Shown piece after piece: positions 33,782-43,408 of a stretch of DNA of 64,000 nt. Every line of letters begins with the position of its first letter. Within the stretch, counting starts at the first letter, position 1. The stretch comes from Oligoflexia bacterium. GTDB taxonomy: Bacteria; Bdellovibrionota; Bacteriovoracia; Bacteriovoracales; Bacteriovoracaceae. The stretch spans positions 41,919-105,918 of the forward strand of contig JADGAN010000015.1 of the NCBI GenBank assembly GCA_015231955.1, given 5' to 3'. Below the pieces are notes generated by a model. The model saw nothing but the letters and a program-made list of their open reading frames with translations, searched no databases and was not told the DNA's origin. The translations under genes were made by a program, and so were the position numbers.

Positions 33782-35104
33782 ATGGGATTATCTAAGCAAG
33801 CTTATAAAGGGACACGTGACCTTTTTCCTGTAGAGAAAAGAGTTCAAGAGTATATGTTTACGAAGATGCGCCAAAGCGCTGCGCTTTTTGGTTATGAACC
33901 CTATGATGGCCCTTTATTGGAAGAGGTGGAGCTTTATAAAGCAAAGTCGGGAGAGGAGCTTATCAATGAACAAATCTACTCCTTCACCGATCGTGGTGGA
34001 CGCTTTGTGGCCATTCGACCGGAGATGACCCCTACACTTGCAAGAATGGTCGCGCAAGTTTACAAGGAGTCTTCGCGGCCCTTACGCTGGTATGCCATTC
34101 CTAACTTGATGAGGTATGAGAAACCACAGAAAGGAAGGTTGCGTGAGCATTGGCAATTTAATTGTGATATTTTTGGTGCGCCTCCGATGAAGGGTGAGTT
34201 GGAGATTTTATCGGTAGCAGTGAATTTAATGAGGAGTTTTGGTGCTACTCAGGAGCATTTTGAAATTTTAATCAACGATAGAAGAGTTGTTGATGATCTT
34301 TTTATGCGTGTTTTGCAATTAAATCAAGAGCAAGCGCACCGCTTGTATAAAATTATTGATCGCTCCAAGAAAGTTCCACGTTCGGTCTTTGAGCAGATGG
34401 TGGCAGAGCTTGCATTGCCAAAAAAGCTGGAGGAGACATTTTGCTCTTATGTGGATTTGAGTTCATTTGAAGAACTGTTTTCCTTTTTGGAAAAATTATC
34501 TCTTCATGATACCAAGGATTATTTGCAAGGATTTACGCAAAAACTTTTGGAGTTTGAGCTTCTGGATTATGTAAAATACGATCCCACCATTGTGCGTGGG
34601 CTAGATTATTATACTGGTGTGGTTTTTGAAATCTACGATAAACACCCAGAGAATCGTCGGGCCATTTGTGGAGGAGGAGCTTACGCAAATCTTTTGGAGA
34701 TCTTCAATGAAGGGCCACTCTCGGGAATTGGCTTTGGCCTAGGCGATGTTACTCTACGCGATTTCTTGACTACACACCAATTGCTTCCCGATTTGTCTAA
34801 AGCAGATGTGGATGTGTACTTGGCCTTTCAAAGCGAAGAGGGAGAGGTTCTTAGCTTTAAGCTTGCAAGTGAGCTACGAAAACGGGGAGTGAAAGTTTCA
34901 CTGGCGCTTTCACCACTGAAAATGAATAAGATGATTCCGACGGCGCTTCGAAGTGGAGCGAAATTTGTGGGGATTCTAGGTGATAGTGAGGTCTCAGAAA
35001 GCGCCATCAACTTAAAAAATTTGCTAACAACAGAGCAGCAGCGCTTTTCACTAAAAGATATTGAGGAGATGAAAAATACTATTTTTTCTTCTCTGGAGAA
35101 GTAG
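33782..35104 (+). CDS. hisS: Histidyl-tRNA synthetase
   Basis: This class II aminoacyl-tRNA synthetase has 440 residues. The N-terminus KGTRDLFP is typical, motif 2 is present around NLMRYEKPQKGRLREHWQFNCDIFG, the histidine-binding IVRGLDYYTGVVFEI follows, and motif 3 lies at GGGAYANLL...GIGFGLGDV. The C-terminal anticodon-binding domain starts about residue 340 (DVYLAFQSEEG). It ends 26 nt inside the convergent 1313-residue gene, so the two transcripts overlap tail to tail. Confidence 0.96.
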   Translation: MGLSKQAYKGTRDLFPVEKRVQEYMFTKMRQSAALFGYEPYDGPLLEEVELYKAKSGEELINEQIYSFTDRGGRFVAIRPEMTPTLARMVAQVYKESSRPLRWYAIPNLMRYEKPQKGRLREHWQFNCDIFGAPPMKGELEILSVAVNLMRSFGATQEHFEILINDRRVVDDLFMRVLQLNQEQAHRLYKIIDRSKKVPRSVFEQMVAELALPKKLEETFCSYVDLSSFEELFSFLEKLSLHDTKDYLQGFTQKLLEFELLDYVKYDPTIVRGLDYYTGVVFEIYDKHPENRRAICGGGAYANLLEIFNEGPLSGIGFGLGDVTLRDFLTTHQLLPDLSKADVDVYLAFQSEEGEVLSFKLASELRKRGVKVSLALSPLKMNKMIPTALRSGAKFVGILGDSEVSESAINLKNLLTTEQQRFSLKDIEEMKNTIFSSLEK

Positions 35105-38100
35105 GGGATTTCAGTTGTAAGAGCTTGGGATAGCCATACTTTAGGTAGGCACCTGAGACTCGTTGGAAGAGAGTCTCGTCAGTATCATTTCCAATAGCAC
35201 CTTTGGCCTTCGGATCTTGCATACTATTATGGCTAGCATTTAGATTTTTTCCATGAGTATGGTCATTGCCCACTTGTTGACCATAAGAGTTGTTGTTTCC
35301 TGGGCCATCAAGACTAGTGGAGGGACTCCATCCTTCTCCTCCACTTCCACCATGTGTACTATCTGCGTCCGTGCCCGCACTTGCCCTAGAGGGAGAGGCA
35401 GCATTGCTGCCTTTATTTTTATTCTTGTCCTTATTGTCTTTGTCTTTGGCAGCGGCACCCTCATCGAAGAAGGAGGTATCAATGGAAACACCATCACCAG
35501 AGAAGAAACTACTGCCACTTAAAGCATTGTAAAGACCATTTCTTTGCGCTAGCAACTGTTTACCTCGACTGCTTTTACCCACTTGCCGGTTCCAGTTGTC
35601 AAAGAGCTCTTCTCTGAATTTATTGTTGGCATTGACAATTTTTTTTGCTTCATTGCTCCAATTGCTCTTGGGATCTTTGCCCTTTGCTTTGGTAGAGATC
35701 TGGTGATGCCTTTGCTTGCCCAATGCCTGTTGAGCAGTGTTGTTGGTGACGTGATTATTATTACCTCCACTGTTAAGTGCCGCAGCTGTTGGTGCAGGAT
35801 TACCCTGGTCATTAATGCTGGTAGAGACATTTGGTGGTGTAAAGTTTATATTTGCACCCTCGCCTAAAGGATCGTTTAGCCAACTTCCAAGTGAAGAGAA
35901 ATCAATAGGAGGGATCGTCTCGATCCTATTATCGGAGATAGGTCCACTATACTCATAAACTCCAGTATCAGGATTATACATATAATTTTCAACCTGCTGC
36001 TGGTATTGGTCGAGGGTCTCTATGCGCTCTTCCAATTGCTCTACAACGTGATCATTTTCTGGTCCTTGAATACTAGAGATCAAATCGTATGCAAACTGCG
36101 CGTAGGGGATAATTCCAGGTTGGTGATACTTAATATTTTCACCAGCAGTATAAGGAAAGTTGATGTGCATTTTTTTGACGTATTTCCCAAATTGCTGGTT
36201 ATTAAACCATTCAACTGTTTCATTTGTAAAATGGGTAGAGCCATCACTATTGGTGAGAAGGACTTGAATGGTTCGAGATTTAGGAGACTCAAACATACGA
36301 TGTTTGACTGCATACTGATAGGATAGCTCTGCCATCTTTTCTGCAAATTTCTCATCATCGATATCATGAGTTTTTTGAGCATTGTCATCGGCCGCAATGA
36401 GATAAAGTTTTTCTAGGTAAGGATTTTTGCCATTATCGATATTAACTTCATTTTGAGATTCGCCATAATAAGAAGCTCTGGCAAAGGAATCCATAAGATC
36501 GGCATAAGTAAAATCAACTTTCTTCACAACACTAGGATCGTCAATAATGGCCTTAGGAAGGGTAGGATCAGAGAGAAAAGCGTGTGCATTTCTATAGTAG
36601 TAAACATCCTTAATACAAAGTGCTGGAGGAATATACCGTTGGCAAGTGTGATTTTTAGCAATGTAGTATTTGGTCATCGTACATTCGACATTAACTCCTA
36701 CCACTAAAAAGAGAATGAATTTGGGTTTTCCGACACATTTATCAGTGATGCGGTCGTGGGAGGAGAGCTCATCAATGAGGTGGCCAAATATTTTTCTTTT
36801 GTAGAGTGGATCTTCTATTATATATTTGCTTGAACTGATGTTAGTGCCATCTTGAGAACTATAAAAGACATGCAAACCTGTAAAGGTTGCAAGCAGAGCG
36901 AGGGATAAAATAGGAAAAATAAAGAAGGCAACAAATCCTATAACGAGTAAGAAGATACATAAAATAATATTGCACCCCTTATAGGTGGTTTTCTTCCAGG
37001 TTACAGATGCCCAGGTGTAGCTGCTATCATAGTCAAGTATCCCAGAAGAAGTAGAGGCGTATTGCTGGAGAGGGCATGCTTCTCCTGCATACATTTTGCA
37101 AAACTCAGGAACAATCTCTTTGGTATAGCGATCAAGGGCCTTGATGCGAAGACCTTGCAGGGCCTTCATATGACAATTTTGGGCCTTTAAAAAATCGAGT
37201 TGATTGACGCCCTCAATTTTTTGGTTCTTTACAAAATGGTAGCAACGAGATTTTAAGATATTTTGATAGTTGCTTCCCTCTTGGGTGAGATCGCTTTGAA
37301 TTGCTCGATATTTTTTCCCGGTCTGTGCTAAAATCCAACGCATTTGATGAGAGGTATTGACGTCGGTTAAGAGGAGATCCTCTTTTTTAGCATCATCCAG
37401 TCCTTCGGTGAGAAAGGCGATCGCACTAAGAAAAACTTCATATTGGGTGGTTAAGTAAGGGGAGTTGCGAATGATACAATCTTTGAATTTTTCATCAGGG
37501 GGATTTGCCTTTTCTATACTCTCCACCTCTTTTTCATAAAGATCATAAATTTTTAAAGTTGGGCAATACTCATCGCGAAGATTGGCCGTGAGATTTTTAC
37601 CTTGATTTGAGGGAGTGCTCGTCGCTGTAGGAACAAGTGCTTGCGCCATGGCCTGAGGGAAAAAGAGATCGGCAATGGTGCTAAATAGACTTGTGGTCGC
37701 TGGCGGGGCCACTGCTTGGTTTTGGCGTTTAATCGGTACTGCTGGAGCAAAATCGGGAACGCAACGGCCATTGACGTTGTACAGAGTTTCACAACATTTT
37801 TGTCCCTCTTTTATTTTTTCACCAGCGGGAATACAGTCGGAGCAAATAAACTTGGTGGTGCAAATGCGCTTTTGAGATTGCCCCAGAAAGGTGGGGGCAT
37901 TGGCACAGTTTTTAGAGCAGCACTGATCATCCTCTAAACATTTTAGTCCATTTTCTGTACAGTAAAGGTGGGGATTATCCTCACTTAGATAATTTATTCC
38001 CATACAAATGTTAATACCCTCTCTGCAACTGGTGTCTTTAAAAAGAGGGCTATTGGGTTTATCAACATCTTTGGGGCATACTTGGCAATCACCAGTGCAG

Positions 38101-39020
38101 CACTCCTCTTTTGTACTACATTGAATGTTAATGGCCTTGCAAGATTTCACATTGGGATCAGTAATAACCTTTAAACGGTCGCGCTCATTGGGATCGATTC
38201 GCGCTCTTCCTCCAAATGCCACAAACCAGATCAGACTGTTGCTATCAAGAGCGTAATCAATCATTGCTCGGCATACTTGTCCAGCAGCACAGTGAGACTC
38301 TTCATTCACCATCAAGTTACAACGATCACCATTTGCCTTAAGGGCGACACAAACTTTTTTAGGGGCGCAAAGAGTTTGCGGCCCCCCTTTCTTACAGTAC
38401 TGCGATTGGCACTCCTCATCTTTAGTACAAAGAAGGCCATCGGGTTTAAGTGGAGTAATGGGATCGAGCTTTCGAAGAGTGATGTCTTTACAAGCAAACT
38501 GTTTTCTTTCGCCTTTGGTGGCCACGCTTGCAGAGGGTACGATGCAATCGCTATCACTGGCACAGGGAGCTTTTTCAACACTTTGAGAGGAGTTATTGGC
38601 CGTTGAATTGTAGAAAGAGTTTTTGACTTTAAGATAGAGCTCTTTCCCTGAAAGAGAGGTATCACTGCAGTAACTGCTATTGAGTTGTTGAATGGCAGCT
38701 TGTTGCTCCGTTGTATCTGTGGTGGTCTCTTGAATTTTCTTGATAACAGAGTCACAGAAAAATTTTGCATAGGTTGGCCTTGGTTCTGCAAGAGTAAGAT
38801 AATTGGAGTAGTACCCACAATCATTGCATCCACCAGTGGCGGCGCAGTTGGTACATTTTTGTTCACAATCTCCATTATAGTTACAAGCTCCAATTTGCGC
38901 TAAGATGTCATCCTTTGCTTTCTCTAATTCGTTCTGCCCCTCTTCCTCGGCGAAGGCCATACTAGTGACAAGCGTGAGCAGTAAGACTATAATGGTTGGT
39001 AATAGATTGTTATTCATCAA
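35079..39020 (-). CDS. Giant secreted Cys-rich protein (1313 residues), unknown function
   Basis: The signal peptide ends SMAFA. The N-terminal third (to about 430) is packed with cysteines in repeated small modules resembling Dickkopf/knottin-type folds: LLCTKDEECQSQYCKK, NIQCSTKEECCTGDCQV, GLKCLEDDQCCSKNCAN. A helical middle region follows. Around residue 680 there is a hydrophobic stretch (CNIILCIFLLVIGFVAFFIF...) long enough for one or two membrane spans. The C-terminal 300 residues are low-complexity, rich in Asn, Gly, Lys, Asp and Ser, and end with a conserved-looking patch LFQRVSGAYLKYGYPKLL. I recognise no named family. It overlaps hisS by 26 nt at its 3' end. Probably envelope-anchored; function open. 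Confidence 0.85.
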   Translation of the reverse strand: MMNNNLLPTIIVLLLTLVTSMAFAEEEGQNELEKAKDDILAQIGACNYNGDCEQKCTNCAATGGCNDCGYYSNYLTLAEPRPTYAKFFCDSVIKKIQETTTDTTEQQAAIQQLNSSYCSDTSLSGKELYLKVKNSFYNSTANNSSQSVEKAPCASDSDCIVPSASVATKGERKQFACKDITLRKLDPITPLKPDGLLCTKDEECQSQYCKKGGPQTLCAPKKVCVALKANGDRCNLMVNEESHCAAGQVCRAMIDYALDSNSLIWFVAFGGRARIDPNERDRLKVITDPNVKSCKAINIQCSTKEECCTGDCQVCPKDVDKPNSPLFKDTSCREGINICMGINYLSEDNPHLYCTENGLKCLEDDQCCSKNCANAPTFLGQSQKRICTTKFICSDCIPAGEKIKEGQKCCETLYNVNGRCVPDFAPAVPIKRQNQAVAPPATTSLFSTIADLFFPQAMAQALVPTATSTPSNQGKNLTANLRDEYCPTLKIYDLYEKEVESIEKANPPDEKFKDCIIRNSPYLTTQYEVFLSAIAFLTEGLDDAKKEDLLLTDVNTSHQMRWILAQTGKKYRAIQSDLTQEGSNYQNILKSRCYHFVKNQKIEGVNQLDFLKAQNCHMKALQGLRIKALDRYTKEIVPEFCKMYAGEACPLQQYASTSSGILDYDSSYTWASVTWKKTTYKGCNIILCIFLLVIGFVAFFIFPILSLALLATFTGLHVFYSSQDGTNISSSKYIIEDPLYKRKIFGHLIDELSSHDRITDKCVGKPKFILFLVVGVNVECTMTKYYIAKNHTCQRYIPPALCIKDVYYYRNAHAFLSDPTLPKAIIDDPSVVKKVDFTYADLMDSFARASYYGESQNEVNIDNGKNPYLEKLYLIAADDNAQKTHDIDDEKFAEKMAELSYQYAVKHRMFESPKSRTIQVLLTNSDGSTHFTNETVEWFNNQQFGKYVKKMHINFPYTAGENIKYHQPGIIPYAQFAYDLISSIQGPENDHVVEQLEERIETLDQYQQQVENYMYNPDTGVYEYSGPISDNRIETIPPIDFSSLGSWLNDPLGEGANINFTPPNVSTSINDQGNPAPTAAALNSGGNNNHVTNNTAQQALGKQRHHQISTKAKGKDPKSNWSNEAKKIVNANNKFREELFDNWNRQVGKSSRGKQLLAQRNGLYNALSGSSFFSGDGVSIDTSFFDEGAAAKDKDNKDKNKNKGSNAASPSRASAGTDADSTHGGSGGEGWSPSTSLDGPGNNNSYGQQVGNDHTHGKNLNASHNSMQDPKAKGAIGNDTDETLFQRVSGAYLKYGYPKLLQLKSPTSPEKKK

Positions 39021-39070
39021 GCAACTCCTCGTTTATACTTCGCTTATCGGTCAAATGGGATTAACTATTA

Positions 39071-40042
39071 ATGAATATGTTTAAAATAAATAAAAATTGT
39101 ATTGCTTTAGTTGATTATGGAGTGACTGTAGTTCGTGAGGTCACACTTGCTTCCAATAAAAATTATGGTGAGTGGTTGGATAGAGGACTTGATTATCCTC
39201 TTACCTACATGAAAGATAGGGAGAGGCGTCTTGAATTTAAGGCCAAGAGTGCTCTTGTATTTCTCTTTTCCTATGCTGAGTTCATGCAAGATTTACTCGC
39301 TTATTACAACTCATCACTAGTAAAAAATCGTCTACGTTTTGCCGCTTTTTCCTTAGCTTACGAAGGGTTTGATTATCACCACATCATCAAAAATTTTCTT
39401 TTAGAGGTGCTAGCAGATTTACAACAACAAGGGTATCACGGTGTTGTTGCAGTCGACTCTTCACCAATTCTGGAACGGGATCTGGCCTACCGAGCACTTC
39501 CAGGAAGGGTATGGTTTGGAAAAAATTCGATGCTTTTGCACAAAGAGCATGGGAGCTTAACAATTATTGGCGAAATTTTATTAGATCAAGAGTGTCCCTT
39601 GCCACCAACTCAAGATGTTCTTACAAGTGATTGCTGTGGCAAATGCCAATGCTGCTTTGAGAGTTGCCCTACTAGTGCTATCAATAAAGATAAAAAATTG
39701 ATTACCACTGCAAAATGCTTAAGCGCACTTTCGGTCGAGGTAAGAAAAGCAACAGCATTGACCGCAAAGTTGGACGGCACCACTTTTTTCGGTTGCGATC
39801 GTTGTCTTTTAGCATGTCCGTGGAATCAAAGAGCGCTTGCAAAGCACACTCCCAAACCACTGGAATCTTATTTTCACCATCCTAAATTTAAGTTACTCTA
39901 CGATTTTTTCTTTGCTCGTGATGAAGCCGCTATCTTCAAAGATTTAAGTCGCATGAGCAATAATGGCTTTAGAAAAATGTTTGCAGGTACTTCACTTGAA
40001 CGAACCGGTCGCGAGGGAATTTTAAAAAATTTGCAGGTCTAA
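39071..40042 (+). CDS. queG: Epoxyqueuosine reductase
   Basis: The enzyme performs the last step of queuosine synthesis, reducing epoxyqueuosine in tRNA using cobalamin and two [4Fe-4S] clusters. The ferredoxin motifs are CCGKCQCCFESCPTSAI and GCDRCLLACPWN, with cysteines arranged as expected. The N-terminal half (YGEWLDRGLDYPLTYMKDR, VDSSPILERDLAYRALPGRVWFGKNS) matches QueG; RVWFGKNSML is a strong signature. At 323 residues it is on the short side but complete. It is transcribed away from the giant Cys-rich gene across a 50-bp spacer. Confidence 0.93.
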   Translation: MNMFKINKNCIALVDYGVTVVREVTLASNKNYGEWLDRGLDYPLTYMKDRERRLEFKAKSALVFLFSYAEFMQDLLAYYNSSLVKNRLRFAAFSLAYEGFDYHHIIKNFLLEVLADLQQQGYHGVVAVDSSPILERDLAYRALPGRVWFGKNSMLLHKEHGSLTIIGEILLDQECPLPPTQDVLTSDCCGKCQCCFESCPTSAINKDKKLITTAKCLSALSVEVRKATALTAKLDGTTFFGCDRCLLACPWNQRALAKHTPKPLESYFHHPKFKLLYDFFFARDEAAIFKDLSRMSNNGFRKMFAGTSLERTGREGILKNLQV

Positions 40043-40631
40043 CCAAGCTGGATAAGCTTTGAGCAAGATGTTCCTCAAGAAAAGTTAGGATCAGAGATTT
40101 AAAAATTATCCTTATCTTCAAATGGACAATCCTTTCCAATGACATTCAACCAGTTTAGATGGGCAAATTGAGAGGCATCATATCCAGTGGCCAAATGAAG
40201 TTTTTCGGTATGTTGGTTTAATTTATCACGCCTGATTAGAAATGATGAGACAAGCTACTTCTGATGCCATCTTTGCATCAGGATAAAAGAATAAATGTGA
40301 AGAAATTATTATCGTAACTTATTATCTTCTTCCAGCATTGATAGAGATACAGGTAAATGCCTATACTCGTGTGGGAAGTAACTCTCCCAGTGGGGAAAAT
40401 ATTGGAGCAAATAAATTAGAGAATGGTTTCCAAGCTTTTTAAAAAACGCTTTGTTTTCCAGGGGATCGGTATTGAGAACTTTTGCCAGCTGTTGTTTTTT
40501 TTACTGATATTGCAGATGGCACGCAATGTGCAGTATGGGGTGTAGACTGGAATTGCAAGATAGAATCTGAATGATCTGCATGTCAGTTTCATTAACACAA
40601 AAGATTTTTATTCTTTTTAAAGGAGTTTATT
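40043..40631. other. 590-bp intergenic region with possible gene remnants
   Basis: No convincing gene. On the minus strand about 40099-40254 an open, start-less frame of some 50 codons reads LNQHTEKLHLATGYDASQF..., coding-like in composition. Near 40490-40570 on the plus strand a short frame reads FTDIADGTQCAVWGVDWNC to a stop. Both could be decayed gene pieces. A hairpin CTGATGC/GCATCAG lies at about 40260-40281. The stretch separates housekeeping queG from the secreted-protein cluster and may mark its boundary. Confidence 0.4.
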
Positions 40632-41162
40632 ATGAAACGTAGGAACATTATTTTAAGCCTATTTTTTGTCCTTCTCTCATCACACCTAAATGTTGCGTTT
40701 GCCGATCCGCGCTTTACACCACCTGAATTAGAGGAATTATGTAAGGATTTTATACAAAATTTCGGCACACAAACCGTGAATTATTCATATACAAATATGT
40801 ATGGCGCTAGAGTTAATACAAACATGACTATCGCTCCTATATATAATGACTCCAGATCATGTGTTACTAATGGAATTACCGCAATGTTCTTTATTACGCG
40901 GACAGATGCTTCCTTTAAATTCGATTTTACATTAATACTGGAACAAGGGAAAAATCTCTTTTTAGCAAATGAAAACAATACACTTTCTGACTGTATTCAG
41001 AAATCTAGTGAAAGCGCTCTTAAAAAATTAGGAGCTTCAGGTGTTGCCATCTCCGACAGTGTTCGTGAAAGGGTAAAAACAAATTTTGCAAACGAATTAT
41101 GTCCGAATCAAATAAAAGCATTAAAACAATTAATATGGGATGTTGTACATAGATCAAGATAA
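40632..41162 (+). CDS. Secreted protein with a novel Cys-containing domain
   Basis: The 176-residue product has a signal peptide ending NVAFA. AAAGGAG precedes the ATG. Residues about 50-172 are similar by eye to the C-terminal 125 residues of the metallopeptidase lipoprotein two genes downstream. Both show YSY...Y, a cysteine before a strand ending RTDxS, a second Cys (LSDCIQKS / LLYCSERES), a KKL helix, and CPxQIxAxK near the end. The three cysteines align. I recognise no published family. It is the first gene of the seven-gene secreted cluster. Confidence 0.8.
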   Translation: MKRRNIILSLFFVLLSSHLNVAFADPRFTPPELEELCKDFIQNFGTQTVNYSYTNMYGARVNTNMTIAPIYNDSRSCVTNGITAMFFITRTDASFKFDFTLILEQGKNLFLANENNTLSDCIQKSSESALKKLGASGVAISDSVRERVKTNFANELCPNQIKALKQLIWDVVHRSR

Positions 41163-41187
41163 TCAATATCAATATCAATAAGGAAAT

Positions 41188-41622
41188 ATGAATATGAAAA
41201 ATAAAGTAACATTGAAATTAACTGCAATTTTTGTTTTATCTTTAACACTATCGAGTCATTTGACTACTCCAGTAATGGCAGAATGTTCCTGCACTATTTA
41301 TGAGCACCCTTATTTCCAAGGACAATCTGCTGTTATCACGAAAGGAAATCATTGGCGTAGATTTACTCAGTATGTTTGCCCAGATGGATGGGGCTGCTGG
41401 AATGATCTCGTTTCTTCAGTAAAAGTATCTCCTGGATGTGCACTAAAAGTATGGGAACACATTGATGAAGAAGGGTCCTCTATAATATTTGATCAGGATT
41501 ATGATGGTCTATATTTTGAAGGTGTGCAGTGGGGTGATAGGATGTCTAGTGCTTGGTGTGATACGATAGAGAGTGTGGTAGACATTACTAATCCGCTTGA
41601 TGGAAAGGTGGCGCGCCGTTAA
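41188..41622 (+). CDS. Secreted beta/gamma-crystallin-fold protein
   Basis: The 144-residue protein has a signal peptide ending PVMAE. One crystallin domain follows: CTIYEHPYFQGQSAVIT (Greek-key motif with the typical aromatic-x-G turn), WNDLVSSVKVSPGC (the D/N-x-x-S-S calcium-site motif), ALKVWEHIDEEGSSIIF as the second Greek key, and a final RMSSAWCDTIES. The paired xx-S-S motifs are the usual calcium ligands of microbial members. It also has several cysteines likely in disulfides. The upstream 3x ATCAAT tandem lies at 41162-41179. Second gene of the secreted cluster. Confidence 0.85.
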   Translation: MNMKNKVTLKLTAIFVLSLTLSSHLTTPVMAECSCTIYEHPYFQGQSAVITKGNHWRRFTQYVCPDGWGCWNDLVSSVKVSPGCALKVWEHIDEEGSSIIFDQDYDGLYFEGVQWGDRMSSAWCDTIESVVDITNPLDGKVARR

Positions 41623-41732
41623 TAATTATATGAGTAATATTTATATCCCTTATAGGAAATGGTGTTTTCTGTAAGAGACTATAGTCTTTCGCATAATGAT
41701 TGTGGAGGACTATAACAAAACGAAGGATTTCA

Positions 41733-43397
41733 ATGAAGGCCAATATTATTTTTCAGTTATTGCTGTTATTCATGATAGTATTTTTATCTAATTCCTGTGG
41801 CAAAAAAAATGAAGATAGACTTCTATTGGATAGCGGTAACAATGCTTCAAGTAATGTAAACATAGATTTGATTGTGTACAAGGAAACTTCTCCATACAAA
41901 AAAATATTTGAAAAAAAAATAACGAATCGAAGTTTTAAGTCAAATCATGGTCCAAGCGCTTCGCTAAAAGACATACCTATGATTGAAATGGAGTATCTTG
42001 GGCAAAAAATCACTGTCGAAGCAATTATGAATAGAGTGATTGTTTCTCAAAAATGGTTGGGTAAAAAATTTGAAATATTTTTGAAATCGCAGGTCGATGA
42101 CTATCTTTTAACACTATTTAGGCCAGTTCAATTTATAGTTATCTCAGAAGACGTCCCAGACCATTTGAACGGTTTTGTTCATGAAGGTGGCGTTTTTCTT
42201 TATCCTCGTTATCTCTATTCTGATGAATCAGAGAAAAATGAATTAAAAATTGACAACAGCAGAAAGCATAATTCTAATATTTTTAATTTCGAATACAGTT
42301 CAAATGCTTTTGACGATAGTAATATATTGGATGGAGATTTTTCTGGATGGGAGTATAATTGGATAAAACAAAGATTTAGCTTAGCTGCAGTTTTATACCA
42401 TGAGTTGGCTCACATAAGTGCAAAAATGCCTGCTGCTAGCATAAGTAAGGTTGATCCAGATAAAAAACCATATTTAGATATGTATCAAGATGATTTTGTC
42501 GTATTAGATCCCGTGTCTGCTACAAATAGAGCAAATAGCATTGCGCGAGGATATTATTCTATTACGGCTTTACCGCCAGATATTAGCAAATTGTTTTCTA
42601 AAGATATTGTAGACATTTTTGAAAATGGATTAAGTCCAACATTGTATGGGTACTGTAATCAAAATGAAGAAATAGCAGAGCTGTTTGAACGTTATATGAG
42701 TCTTGCTAATTTTGGTCTGGAAGAATATGTTTATTTTTCGGACAGACCTGAAAACGGGTGGGGGAATTCCTGGTTGGATGTGCCTATCTCCTGGGGACAG
42801 AAAAATAGAATTTTAAGACCAGATATTTTAGAACGAGCAAGATTTCTTGTTGAAAAATTCCTACCTGAAAACTATCGTGAATTGGAAGAAAGATTAAGTA
42901 AAAAAGTTAGTGAAAAAAATATCGAGTATGGAACTATTGGGGCAGAAAAAAGTTTTCAAGAATTTTTTGACAAACGTTCAGAATTATTTAGATGCGACGA
43001 TCATTGGAATCAGTTTGGAAACAGAAGTGCTGATTATAGCTACCATGATCTTTATGAAGGGAATGTCAGTGTAATAATTTCGTTGACGTTGGATAAATGC
43101 TCTAAAAAAGGTGATAGCACTACTATTTATCTTAAGCGCACAGACAAGTCATCTCACTTTTATTACAAAGTCTCTGTAGATAGTAACAAGCAAGTAAGCA
43201 TTCAGATGGAAAAAGAGACTTTGCTCTATTGTTCTGAAAGAGAGAGTGCCAAGATAATTAATAAATTAAAGAAAACAACACCAGACATCTCTGAAGAGGC
43301 GATAGAAGGTGTCGATAAGAATTCTTTAAATACAATCTGCCCAGCACAAATAAACGCAGTGAAAAAAACAATCGAAGACTATATCAATAATATTTAA
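41733..43397 (+). CDS. HExxH metallopeptidase-like lipoprotein with novel C-terminal domain
   Basis: The protein has about 554 residues from MKANIIFQLL (AAGGA 7 nt before). A lipoprotein-type leader ends FLSNSC. A zinc-binding motif YHELAHIS lies near residue 223. A downstream EEIAELFERYM near 310 could offer the third (Glu) ligand of a gluzincin. The catalytic region is mostly unlike named peptidases. The last 125 residues duplicate the domain of the 176-residue protein at 40632-41162, with three aligned cysteines. The architecture suggests a surface zinc protease whose C-terminal domain recognises a partner or substrate shared with that small protein. Function unproven. Confidence 0.82.
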   Translation: MKANIIFQLLLLFMIVFLSNSCGKKNEDRLLLDSGNNASSNVNIDLIVYKETSPYKKIFEKKITNRSFKSNHGPSASLKDIPMIEMEYLGQKITVEAIMNRVIVSQKWLGKKFEIFLKSQVDDYLLTLFRPVQFIVISEDVPDHLNGFVHEGGVFLYPRYLYSDESEKNELKIDNSRKHNSNIFNFEYSSNAFDDSNILDGDFSGWEYNWIKQRFSLAAVLYHELAHISAKMPAASISKVDPDKKPYLDMYQDDFVVLDPVSATNRANSIARGYYSITALPPDISKLFSKDIVDIFENGLSPTLYGYCNQNEEIAELFERYMSLANFGLEEYVYFSDRPENGWGNSWLDVPISWGQKNRILRPDILERARFLVEKFLPENYRELEERLSKKVSEKNIEYGTIGAEKSFQEFFDKRSELFRCDDHWNQFGNRSADYSYHDLYEGNVSVIISLTLDKCSKKGDSTTIYLKRTDKSSHFYYKVSVDSNKQVSIQMEKETLLYCSERESAKIINKLKKTTPDISEEAIEGVDKNSLNTICPAQINAVKKTIEDYINNI

Positions 43398-43408
43398 TGG
43401 AGATTTTT

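Noticed and set aside
38312..38893. 193-codon frame inside the giant Cys-rich gene
   Set aside because: Alternate-frame shadow; the real frame carries a signal peptide and organised Cys modules.
40416..40598. 60-codon minus-strand ORF in the spacer before the secreted cluster
   Set aside because: No ribosome-binding site or recognisable composition.
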